A stretch of DNA of 64,000 nucleotides, taken from SAR92 clade bacterium H231. Lineage in GTDB: Bacteria > Pseudomonadota > Gammaproteobacteria > Pseudomonadales > Porticoccaceae. Position numbers and translations under genes: made by a program. Below, piece by piece: positions 1 through 7,660 of the stretch (positions are counted from its first letter, which is position 1; each line of letters begins with the position of its first letter). The notes under the pieces are model-generated. The model had not been told where the DNA came from. It worked only from the letters and a program-made list of their open reading frames with translations, and did not search any database. Location of the stretch: contig JAOALC010000001.1 in assembly GCA_025153775.1 (NCBI GenBank), positions 868,001 through 932,000 on the forward strand, given 5' to 3'.

Positions 1-1
1 T

Positions 2-424
2 GTTATTAATCACTGGGGCCAGAGGGCACTTGTGATGCATGGGGACAGCCTATGCACCGACGATATCGACTATCAGCGCTTTAGGCGTAAATCTCGCAAC
101 CCCGTTTATAAGTGGTGCCTGGGCGCCCTGCCCCTAAAGCGAAGGCAAAAGCTGGCTGTGGACTGGCGGGCTAAAAGCATGGCTGCCAACAGCAATAAGG
201 CCAGCTCCATTATGGATGTCAACGCTGCGGCTGTGGACAGGGTAATGGAAAAGCATGGAGTCAGTACTCTAATTCATGGTCATACCCATCGCCCTGACCG
301 TCACAGCACGGCGAGTGGCGAACGCATTGTTCTGGGCGACTGGGACAGCCACGGGTGGGCGCTTGAAATGGACGACAGTGGCTATCAACTTCAGAGTTTT
401 CCGCTGCTAGCGACTGAACATTAA
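2..424 (+). CDS. lpxH: UDP-2,3-diacylglucosamine diphosphatase LpxH, C-terminal part (5' truncated by window)
   Basis: This is the C-terminal part (140 residues) of the calcineurin-like hydrolase that cleaves UDP-2,3-diacylglucosamine to lipid X and UMP in lipid A synthesis at the inner membrane. The frame is open from the first base, so the start and the N-terminal metal motifs lie outside the window. What is visible fits the family: MHGDSLCTDD, a YQxFRxxxRNP stretch, the LPLKRR segment, and the C-terminal metal-binding motif HGHTHRP around fragment residue 92. The gene ends with TAA at 422-424. No terminator is visible before the next gene. Confidence 0.93.
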   Translation, partial: VINHWGQRALVMHGDSLCTDDIDYQRFRRKSRNPVYKWCLGALPLKRRQKLAVDWRAKSMAANSNKASSIMDVNAAAVDRVMEKHGVSTLIHGHTHRPDRHSTASGERIVLGDWDSHGWALEMDDSGYQLQSFPLLATEH

Positions 425-527
425 CTGAACCATCAGGTCGAAAGGTTGCTGGTTATTTGCAATTTTATTGGTATTATTAAGCTATTATTTTATTGAACAC
501 TAACCGATGTTAAATCAGGATATTGAT

Positions 528-1205
528 ATGGACAGCAACAACCGTACTAAAACCATGCCAAGCGGCATTCAAAGCACCTCACTGGATCCCGCTGTTGCCA
601 AGGTTTTAAAGAACACCTATTTTCTACTTAGCCTGACACTGGCATTTAGTGCAATTATGGCCGGCGTATCCATGGCCATGAATGCCCCTTACTTTGGCCT
701 CTGGACTCTGCTTCCCTATGTGCTCTGCCTGTGGATGACGGAAAAGAACAAAAATAATGCCAGTGGCATTATCTGGGTTTTCGCTCTGACCGGCTGGATG
801 GGTTTTACTCTGGGCCCTATTCTCAATATGTTCCTCGCTGTGCGCGGTGCTGAGCCCATCATGATGGCACTGGGTTCCACTGCACTGATCTTTTTCGCCT
901 CATCAGCCTATGTACTGACCACCAGAAAGAACCTCAGCTTTATGACCGGTTTCTTGATGACTGGTATGCTGGTGGCATTTGTGGCGGCGATCGCCAACTA
1001 CTTCTTGCAGATTCCAGCACTGTCTTTGACCGTCAGCGCTGTGTTTGCTCTGCTGTCGACAGCCCTTATTATGTGGCAGACCAGCGCAATTATTCATGGT
1101 GGAGAGCGCAACTACATCTCTGCAACCGTGACCCTATTTGTGATGTTGTACAACCTGTTTGTCAGCCTGCTGCAAATCTTTGGCCTGATGGGCGGCGATG
1201 ATTAA
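528..1205 (+). CDS. YccA-like Bax inhibitor-1 family membrane protein
   Basis: A polytopic membrane protein of 225 residues with about seven hydrophobic segments. It resembles YccA, the E. coli Bax-inhibitor-1 family protein that interacts with FtsH and modulates its proteolysis. The VLKNTYFLLSLTLAFSAI segment near the N terminus and GGERNYI near the C terminus are characteristic. The start is taken at ATG 528 because CAGGA at 516-520 sits 7 bases upstream. An in-frame ATG at 507 would add seven residues but has no evident ribosome binding site. The gene is followed by a strong terminator, so it is probably monocistronic. The family assignment is firm; the FtsH role is inferred from the family. 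Confidence 0.85.
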   Translation: MDSNNRTKTMPSGIQSTSLDPAVAKVLKNTYFLLSLTLAFSAIMAGVSMAMNAPYFGLWTLLPYVLCLWMTEKNKNNASGIIWVFALTGWMGFTLGPILNMFLAVRGAEPIMMALGSTALIFFASSAYVLTTRKNLSFMTGFLMTGMLVAFVAAIANYFLQIPALSLTVSAVFALLSTALIMWQTSAIIHGGERNYISATVTLFVMLYNLFVSLLQIFGLMGGDD

Positions 1206-1240
1206 TTCAGCCTTCTAGACCCTCTTTTAGAGATATAATA

Positions 1241-1269
1241 AAAAGCCCTGGTAGTCTCAGGGCTTTTTT
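1241..1269 (+). terminator. Rho-independent terminator after the yccA-like gene
   Basis: AAAAGCCCTG (1241-1250) pairs with CAGGGCTTTT (1258-1267) around a 7-base loop and runs into a T tract. It lies about 35 bases after the stop of the YccA-like gene and before tusE. The flanking A and T tracts mean it could also act on the opposite strand, but no minus-strand gene ends here. Confidence 0.88.
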
Positions 1270-1304
1270 AATGCAGCAGTTTTACCTAAGCACTGTCCGA
1301 TACT

Positions 1305-1601
1305 ATGACCGAACAATATCTAGATAAATTGCCCAGCTGGACAATCGAAACGGCCCAGGCCATGGCGCAGCAAGAGAACATCTCGCTATCGCCCGCCCAT
1401 ATTGAAATATTGCAGGTGGCCAGGGACTTCTATGCCGACTATGGCTTTTCTCCCTCTATGCGGCCGCTGTGCAAGTCCGTAACAGCTGCACTGGGCGTTG
1501 AGAAAGGCCGCAGTATTTACCTTAATCAGCAGTTCCCGGGCAGTCCGGCCAAAATAGTCGCCCTGCTGGCCGGGTTACCCAAGCCGAAAAACTGTCTATG
1601 A
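1305..1601 (+). CDS. tusE: Sulfurtransferase TusE / DsrC-family protein
   Basis: A 98-residue DsrC-like protein. TusE accepts sulfur from the TusBCD complex and passes it to MnmA for 2-thiolation of tRNA wobble uridine (mnm5s2U34). The diagnostic feature is the C-terminal arm ending PKPKNCL, with the invariant penultimate cysteine that carries the persulfide. The internal DFYADYGFSPSMR stretch is also typical. The second DsrC cysteine used in dissimilatory sulfur metabolism is absent, which supports a TusE role. The stop codon overlaps the next start as ATGA, so translation is probably coupled to the downstream phhB-like gene. Confidence 0.9.
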   Translation: MTEQYLDKLPSWTIETAQAMAQQENISLSPAHIEILQVARDFYADYGFSPSMRPLCKSVTAALGVEKGRSIYLNQQFPGSPAKIVALLAGLPKPKNCL

Positions 1602-1942
1602 GCCAGCTCTCAGACCTGCAGTGCCAGGCCACACCCAGTGATGCTCAGATGCTCGACCCAGAACAGATTGCAGAACTGCTGCCGCAGGTGCCAGGCTGGT
1701 CAACCGTCAATCATGGACAAATACTTCAGCTGGAGAAAACCTTTAGCTTTAATAACTTTGTCGAGGCCATTGCCTTTGCCAACCAGATCAGCCCCATAGC
1801 AGAGGCCAATGATCATCATCCCGCCCTGTTAGTCCAGTATGGTTCGGTCAAGATTAACTGGTGGTCACACAGCATCGGCGGCCTGCATCTAAATGATTTT
1901 GTCCTGGCCGCAAAAACCGACAAGGCCTACAGTAGTCTATGA
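1598..1942 (+). CDS. phhB: 4a-hydroxytetrahydrobiopterin dehydratase (pterin-4a-carbinolamine dehydratase)
   Basis: A small PCD/DCoH-fold protein of 114 residues that dehydrates 4a-hydroxytetrahydropterin, normally to recycle the cofactor of phenylalanine hydroxylase. The family motif is clear: EKTFSFNNFVEAIAFAN, then NDHHPALLVQYGSVKINWWSH with the catalytic histidine pair. It overlaps tusE upstream and trmA downstream by four bases each (ATGA), forming a three-gene unit. No aromatic amino acid hydroxylase is in this window. In many bacteria this protein is kept without an obvious hydroxylase, so its role here is uncertain. Confidence 0.9.
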   Translation: MSQLSDLQCQATPSDAQMLDPEQIAELLPQVPGWSTVNHGQILQLEKTFSFNNFVEAIAFANQISPIAEANDHHPALLVQYGSVKINWWSHSIGGLHLNDFVLAAKTDKAYSSL

Positions 1943-3033
1943 GCATAGATCAGCAAGACCCTCATCAGTATCAGTTGCAACTAGACAACAAGGTCTCCCA
2001 CTACAGACTCAGCATGCAGCAGGCTGGGGTGGCAATTGGCGATATAGCTGTGCACAGATCCGAACCACTGGGTTTTCGTATGCGTGCAGAGTTCCGTGTC
2101 TGGCACCAGGATGGCCAGGTGTTTTATGCCATGAACCGACCAGGTGAAAAGCGGCCCTATATTATTGAAGGTTTTGCTATTGGTGCGCCGCTGATTACTC
2201 AGACCATGCCCCGGCTTTTACAGGCGCTCAACAGCAGCCCGGTACTGAGTCGCAAGTGTTTCTCTGCAGAGTTTCTAACCACCAGCAGTGGCCAGGTATT
2301 GATCAGCCTGATTTACCACAGGCCTCTGGACTCAGAATGGGAAGCTGAAGCCAGGGTGCTCCAGAAACAGCTGGGCGCGGGGATTATTGGCCGCAGCCGC
2401 AAACAAAAAGTGGTACTGGATAAGGACTATGTCACCGAGCAGCTGACTATTGAGGGTCGCGATTATTGCTATCAGCAGGTCGAATCTGGCTTTACCCAAC
2501 CCAATGCCGGAATTAATTGCCAGATGCTCACATGGAGTAGCCAGCAGTTAACTGGCAGCCGCGGAGATTTGCTCGAGCTGTACTGCGGCAATGGCAATTT
2601 TACCGCCGTGCTGGCCCAGCATTTTGATCAGGTGTTGGCCACAGAGATTTCCAAGGTGTCGGTCAATTCTGCCCTCACTAATTTTGCCCAGAATCAAATA
2701 GACAATGTGAAAGTAGTCAGAATGTCCAGCGAGGAGTTTACCCAGGCCCTGAATGGAGACCGGCCGTTTCGGCGGCTGGCGGATATTGATTTGCAGGGTT
2801 ACGATTTTTCAACAATTTTCGTCGATCCACCGCGAGCCGGACTGGATTCTGAGACTGAAAAGTTGGTCTGCCGATTTGATAATATTCTCTATATCTCCTG
2901 TAACCCAGAGACATTGGCCAATAATCTTAGCCAGATTACCAAGACTCACAGCATAGAGTCGGTGGCAGTTTTCGACCAGTTCCCATGGACTGATCATCTG
3001 GAGTCTGGCGTACTGTTGCGGCGTAAGAACTGA
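1939..3033 (+). CDS. trmA: tRNA (uridine(54)-C5)-methyltransferase TrmA
   Basis: TrmA uses S-adenosylmethionine to make ribothymidine at position 54 of the tRNA T-loop. The 364-residue product matches the usual length. It shows the SAM-binding motif LLELYCGNGNF near residue 210, the VDPPRAGLD motif near 296, the catalytic nucleophile in YISCNPETL near 321, and the C-terminal TDHLESGVLL with the base glutamate. It has no TRAM domain and no iron-sulfur cysteines, which distinguishes it from RlmC/RlmD. It is the last gene of the overlapping tusE-phhB-trmA unit and converges on the DUF2489 gene with only 11 bases between the stops. Confidence 0.95.
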   Translation: MSIDQQDPHQYQLQLDNKVSHYRLSMQQAGVAIGDIAVHRSEPLGFRMRAEFRVWHQDGQVFYAMNRPGEKRPYIIEGFAIGAPLITQTMPRLLQALNSSPVLSRKCFSAEFLTTSSGQVLISLIYHRPLDSEWEAEARVLQKQLGAGIIGRSRKQKVVLDKDYVTEQLTIEGRDYCYQQVESGFTQPNAGINCQMLTWSSQQLTGSRGDLLELYCGNGNFTAVLAQHFDQVLATEISKVSVNSALTNFAQNQIDNVKVVRMSSEEFTQALNGDRPFRRLADIDLQGYDFSTIFVDPPRAGLDSETEKLVCRFDNILYISCNPETLANNLSQITKTHSIESVAVFDQFPWTDHLESGVLLRRKN

Positions 3034-3044
3034 GCCTCACCCAA

Positions 3045-3509
3045 CTAGTCGAGCCTTATATTTATCAGCTGCTCCGCCCCTGCCCGAATAAATTCCCCAT
3101 AGACCAGCTCTATATCTGAACGCTCTTTGTTAAGGCGGCGTTTTTCAGATTTCTCCAGCATCTGCCAGTCATCCAGTATAGGAATATGGGCTGTGGCCTC
3201 TGCCAGCTGCAAAAACACGGTGATCTGCTCGATCTCCAGCTCTGTAGCATTTACCTGCTGGGACAGGTAGGCAATGCGCATGGCCGCCTCAGTGTCAGAT
3301 AGATCCTTCTGTAACAGTGCCCGGGCAATAATTTGAATAGACCGGCGCGCCTCCAGATTCTTTTCCTGTAGCTCGGCTTCCAGTTGAACCTGAGCTGTTT
3401 GGGCTCGACTCGCCTGTTTGCGCAGCTGCACAAATAGCCAACTGGCATAGACTCCCAGCCCTATAACTAGAACCGTTGCCGCAGCCACAGCGACCATGAT
3501 TAAATCCAT
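3045..3509 (-). CDS. DUF2489 family membrane-anchored protein
   Basis: A 154-residue protein of unknown function. A single N-terminal hydrophobic segment (about residues 3-25) is followed by a helical, charged cytoplasmic region likely to form a coiled coil. The RRSIQIIARALLQKDLSDTE segment is the signature of the DUF2489 family in gammaproteobacteria. The start is ATG 3509 with GAGG five bases upstream. The gene is convergent with trmA and lies 74 bases downstream of rmuC on the same strand, so the two could be co-transcribed. No catalytic motif is visible. Confidence 0.75.
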   Translation of the reverse strand: MDLIMVAVAAATVLVIGLGVYASWLFVQLRKQASRAQTAQVQLEAELQEKNLEARRSIQIIARALLQKDLSDTEAAMRIAYLSQQVNATELEIEQITVFLQLAEATAHIPILDDWQMLEKSEKRRLNKERSDIELVYGEFIRAGAEQLINIRLD

Positions 3510-3583
3510 TGCAACCTCTAAATTATTTATTCTGAATTGACTGTTTAACTTAGCCGCCGGCTACACAGCTCTGAGACTAGCGC

Positions 3584-4840
3584 CTAGTTTGACTGATTAT
3601 CTTCGAGGACATTGCTGTCAGCTTCGTTATCAAGATCGTCGGGCAGGCTCTTTTTAGTTTTTGCTCCCAGTTTTTTTAATTCCTGGGTGCGGCGCACCAG
3701 ATTACCGCGCCCCACTGAGAGTCTTTTGCGGGCGGTATCCCAGGCATCTTTGCTTTTGTCCAGATGGCGCCCCACATCATCAAGGGCCTCGACATAGAGC
3801 ACAAACTGGTCATACAGAGCGCCGGCCTTGTCGGCTATCAGCTGAGCATTGCGGTTTTGATCTGCATAGCGCCACAGATTCTTAATAGTCCTCAATGTCA
3901 CCATCAATGTACTGGGGCTGACCACAATAATGCCGCGATCATAGGCGTCGCGCATCATGTCCGGGTCCTGATCCAGAGCTAGCATAAAGGCCGCTTCAAC
4001 AGGCACAAATATCAGTACAAAGTCGAGGCTGTTAACGCCTTCCAGGTTCTCGTAGTCTTTGCCACTCAGCCCTTTAATATGGGAGCGCAGCGAGGCGAGA
4101 TGCTGGCGCAGACAGAGCTCTCTACTGTCCTCATCCTCAGCATGAAAATAGCGCTCATAGTCCACCAGGCTTACTTTGGCGTCGATCACAATATCTCTGC
4201 CCTCGGGCAGATGCACAATTACATCGGGATTCTTGCGCTTGCCGCTATCGTCTTTGAGGGCCACCTGAGTGTCGTACTCGCGACCCTTGGTGAGACCAGA
4301 GTCCTCTAGCAGTTTCTCGAGTACAAATTCACCCCAGTTACCCTGGGCTTTATTGTCTCCACGCAGCGCATTGGCAAGACTCACAGCATCCGCAGATATT
4401 TGTAATGTCTGCTTCTGCAGCTCGCTGATCTGACCGGCCAGCTTATTGCGATCGGCGTTCTCTTTATCGTACGCGGTCTCAACCTGTTTGCGAAAATCAC
4501 CTATATCCCGGCGCAATGGACTGAGAGAAACCTCCAGCGCCTCTTTACTCTGGGAAGAAAACTTGGCTTGCTTGTCATCGAAAATACGATTGGCCAGATT
4601 TTCAAACTCCTGTCCCAGTGTAACCTTGGCCTCTTGCAGCAGCTTGAGCTGCGCCTCGTACTGAGCTTGCTGTCCACTGAGCTTCTCTTCTAGGACTCTG
4701 TTGGTCGCCAACAGCTCTGCCACTTGACCGGCCCGCTGCTGTGCCGAACGAGATATCGCCAGCCACCAACCGAGCCCAATACCCAGCGCGAAGGCCAGGC
4801 CTGCAGTTAAAAGTAAATCAATACTGATAGATAGTTCCAT
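3584..4840 (-). CDS. rmuC: DNA recombination protein RmuC
   Basis: RmuC is a membrane-anchored protein with a restriction-endonuclease-like fold that limits recombination between short inverted repeats. The 418-residue product has an N-terminal transmembrane helix (residues about 5-28), a coiled coil to about residue 150, and the RmuC core with KAQGNWGEFVLEKLLEDSGL, then NPDVIVHLP and IDAKVSLVDYERY, which carry the nuclease-like acidic and lysine residues. The C-terminal tail is acidic and low in complexity. It is divergent from the AddB-like gene at 4931, so two genome-stability loci share the 90-base region 4841-4930. Confidence 0.93.
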   Translation of the reverse strand: MELSISIDLLLTAGLAFALGIGLGWWLAISRSAQQRAGQVAELLATNRVLEEKLSGQQAQYEAQLKLLQEAKVTLGQEFENLANRIFDDKQAKFSSQSKEALEVSLSPLRRDIGDFRKQVETAYDKENADRNKLAGQISELQKQTLQISADAVSLANALRGDNKAQGNWGEFVLEKLLEDSGLTKGREYDTQVALKDDSGKRKNPDVIVHLPEGRDIVIDAKVSLVDYERYFHAEDEDSRELCLRQHLASLRSHIKGLSGKDYENLEGVNSLDFVLIFVPVEAAFMLALDQDPDMMRDAYDRGIIVVSPSTLMVTLRTIKNLWRYADQNRNAQLIADKAGALYDQFVLYVEALDDVGRHLDKSKDAWDTARKRLSVGRGNLVRRTQELKKLGAKTKKSLPDDLDNEADSNVLEDNQSN

Positions 4841-4930
4841 TGCCCTATTGTATCAGCCTGCTGTCAATTACACTGCTGTTTTGCGATTATACTGACCACT
4901 GAATTTATAGATTAAGATGCTCTCTCACCA

Positions 4931-7660
4931 ATGCTGCCACCATTAATTGATATAGCCCCATTCTCTGCTGCTATTAAAGCCGACCAGCTGATTCTTACCT
5001 CCAATCAGCGGCTGGCGGCAAAGATTACCCAGGCCTGGGGGGAACTTATGGCCAGCGAAAATAGAGGCGCCTGGAAAGCCCCCAGAGTATTGGCTATTGA
5101 ACATTGGCTGGGACAGTGCTGGGATGAACTTCAGGACCAAAACCACAGCCTGGTAGAGGGACTTGCTGTTGTGGGCAAGCAGCAGAGCAGCTATTACTGG
5201 GACCGGGCAATCAGCCAGCAGGACCCAGAGCTCGTGGGCAGTTACGCCACAACCGCAGAGAAGACCCTGGCTATTGTACAAAATTGGCAACTGACCACAG
5301 AGCAGATTCCCGCGAGCAGCCCCTCAGTCAATCACTTTAAAGCCTGGTCAACCAACTTCTCTCAGTTGCTAAAACGCAATGGTTTGGTTACCGCCCAAGA
5401 GAGTTGGCAGCTGGTAGGCGCGGGCTTTGATACCGGGGCGCTGCCCGCAGAGCAATGCATTTTTCTCTATGGCTTCCAGTCAATACCTCCCCTACAAACC
5501 GCCGTATTGGAGCAGGCCAGCGCCAGTCTATTAACAGTGCCTATGCACAGTGCGCCTGTACCTAGCGCCTCTGGGCGACAGAACCTAGTCACTGAGCGGC
5601 TACCGGGTAGCCATAGAGCAGCTACCCTAGCCTGCGGGGATGCCAGTCAAGAGTTGGTGATCGCGGCAAACTGGGCTGCAACTGAGTTGGCGGCCAACCC
5701 TCAACAGCGCATTGGACTGGTGATTCCGGACCTTAATAATCGCTTGCATGCCAGCATCAGACATATCTCTGAAGCTCTCCAGTCCCATGGTGTTCAGCTG
5801 CCGGTGAACGTCTCTGCTGGGGTTCCTCTGACAGAGACTCCCTTAGTGCAGGGGGCTTTTCAGCTGCTGGGACTATTCCGCCACAAAAGGCCACTGCAGG
5901 ACTGGCTGGACAGTATCTACTCCCCCTACTCATTATTTTCTCAGCTGTCAGTGCAGATGCGCACAGAGTTAGAGTTAGCTCTCAGGGCGAGCAAGCGCTT
6001 CGAGTTTACCCTGGATCAATTTATTGCCGCGGCGCGCAGCACCCAGACAGGGCCACTGGATGTTGGAGCCGTGGATAACATGGAAGCTCAGTTGCCAGAG
6101 CCCCTGGCCCCGCTTATAACTCTGCAGCAAAGCCTGCGCCAGCAGAGCACCGGGGTTAAGAGCTTTGCCGAATGGGCCCAATTTATCACTGAATTTCTCC
6201 ACAGCTTCGGCTGGCCTGGAACCCGAACTATTAATAGCCTCGAATATCAGCAGCGCCAGCAGTGGAAGAACAGCCTAGAGAAGCTAGCCGAGCTGGATAA
6301 TCTTAATTTTGAAGTGGGGCTAGCCAAAGCTATAAAACATCTACAACAATTGGCCCAGGACAAGGTTTTTCATCCCCAGACCAGTGATGCACCACTGCAA
6401 GTTCTTGGTCTGCTGGAGGCCTCAGGCCTGAGGTTTGATCAGCTGTGGATACTGGGCATGACCAGCCATAGGTTTCCCGCCTCTGTGTCTATTAATCCAA
6501 TGTTGCCTGCGGAATTGCAGCGCCAGCACCAGATGCCCCATGCCCTGCCCCAGAGAGAGCTGCAAATTGCTCATGAGCTTTTACAGGGATTTAGGGCCAA
6601 TAGCAGTCGCCTTATTGTTAGCTATCCACAGTTTAAGGATGAAGAGCAGTTAGAGCCCAGCCCGCTGTTGCGTGATTTACCAGAGTTAAATCCTGAGGAT
6701 TTTTCCACCCTGGCAATTATCCATCCCCGCTGGTTACAGCAACAGGACTTAACCCAGGTACAGGATGACCCAGGACCCGCCTATCAACCAGATCAAGAAA
6801 AAATAAAAGGCGGCGCCAGCCTGCTAAAAAATCAGTCTGCCTGCCCCTTTAATGCCTTTGCCCTGCACCGGCTTTGGGCCGAACCATTGGAGCAGCCCAG
6901 CCATGGACTGTCCGCGGCAGACCGGGGCTCAATACTGCATGAGGCCATGTACCGCCTCTGGGGAGAATGGAAAAACTCAGCGGGGCTAGCGGCTCTCTCA
7001 GCGGAACAGCTTGAGGCGCAAATCAGCCAGACTGTAGCCTCAACATTGGCGCAGTTTGCATCCCAGCACAGACTATTGCAGGGCCCCCAATATCTCAAGC
7101 TTGAGCAGCAGCGTCTGAGCAAATTAATTGCTCAGTGGCTTGAACAGGAGATACAGCGGCCAGCTTTTGAAGTAGTACAGCGGGAGCAAAAAGTAAGTAT
7201 TAATTTTGGCGATCTAAATCTATCAATGCGCCTCGACCGAGTAGATAAAATTGGCGACAAGCTGCTTATTATCGATTATAAAACTGGCGAAGTGACCCCA
7301 GGCAACTGGCTGGGAGACCGCCCCAAGGACCCGCAGCTGCCGCTTTATTTATTGGCCAGCGATCCCCGCGCCCATGGCTGTGCCTTTGCTCAGATAAAAG
7401 GGGGTAACATCAGGTTTATTGGCCACAGCGACAGCCAGCTTATTGCAGAAAAGAAGCCCATCGAAGACTGGCCAGAACAGTTGCTCAAATGGCAGCAGGC
7501 GCTGTCAAATCTGGCTGCTGAATTTAGCTCTGGCTACGCCCCAATAGAAGTTTATGACCAGACAGCTTTTCGCCACCAGTCGGCATTGCTGCCCTTAAAC
7601 CGCTGGAACGAGCAGGCAGATACAGACCACAGTGCTGCCGGGGGGCATAGAGAACTATGA
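4931..7660 (+). CDS. AddB-like PD-(D/E)XK nuclease family DNA repair protein
   Basis: A 909-residue protein of the type that accompanies a UvrD-like helicase-nuclease in many gammaproteobacteria (TIGR03623-like), functionally akin to AddB in processing double-strand ends for RecA. The C-terminal nuclease domain is clear: MRLDRVD and IIDYKTGEV near residues 765-785, then PQLPLY. The N-terminal region is a degenerate helicase-like fold with no Walker A lysine motif. AddB proteins usually hold an iron-sulfur cluster with one Cys before the nuclease and three after it. Here the first (NQSACPFNAF, about 637) is present, but no C-terminal CxxC pattern is visible. The stop overlaps the next start as ATGA. 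Confidence 0.85.
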   Translation: MLPPLIDIAPFSAAIKADQLILTSNQRLAAKITQAWGELMASENRGAWKAPRVLAIEHWLGQCWDELQDQNHSLVEGLAVVGKQQSSYYWDRAISQQDPELVGSYATTAEKTLAIVQNWQLTTEQIPASSPSVNHFKAWSTNFSQLLKRNGLVTAQESWQLVGAGFDTGALPAEQCIFLYGFQSIPPLQTAVLEQASASLLTVPMHSAPVPSASGRQNLVTERLPGSHRAATLACGDASQELVIAANWAATELAANPQQRIGLVIPDLNNRLHASIRHISEALQSHGVQLPVNVSAGVPLTETPLVQGAFQLLGLFRHKRPLQDWLDSIYSPYSLFSQLSVQMRTELELALRASKRFEFTLDQFIAAARSTQTGPLDVGAVDNMEAQLPEPLAPLITLQQSLRQQSTGVKSFAEWAQFITEFLHSFGWPGTRTINSLEYQQRQQWKNSLEKLAELDNLNFEVGLAKAIKHLQQLAQDKVFHPQTSDAPLQVLGLLEASGLRFDQLWILGMTSHRFPASVSINPMLPAELQRQHQMPHALPQRELQIAHELLQGFRANSSRLIVSYPQFKDEEQLEPSPLLRDLPELNPEDFSTLAIIHPRWLQQQDLTQVQDDPGPAYQPDQEKIKGGASLLKNQSACPFNAFALHRLWAEPLEQPSHGLSAADRGSILHEAMYRLWGEWKNSAGLAALSAEQLEAQISQTVASTLAQFASQHRLLQGPQYLKLEQQRLSKLIAQWLEQEIQRPAFEVVQREQKVSINFGDLNLSMRLDRVDKIGDKLLIIDYKTGEVTPGNWLGDRPKDPQLPLYLLASDPRAHGCAFAQIKGGNIRFIGHSDSQLIAEKKPIEDWPEQLLKWQQALSNLAAEFSSGYAPIEVYDQTAFRHQSALLPLNRWNEQADTDHSAAGGHREL

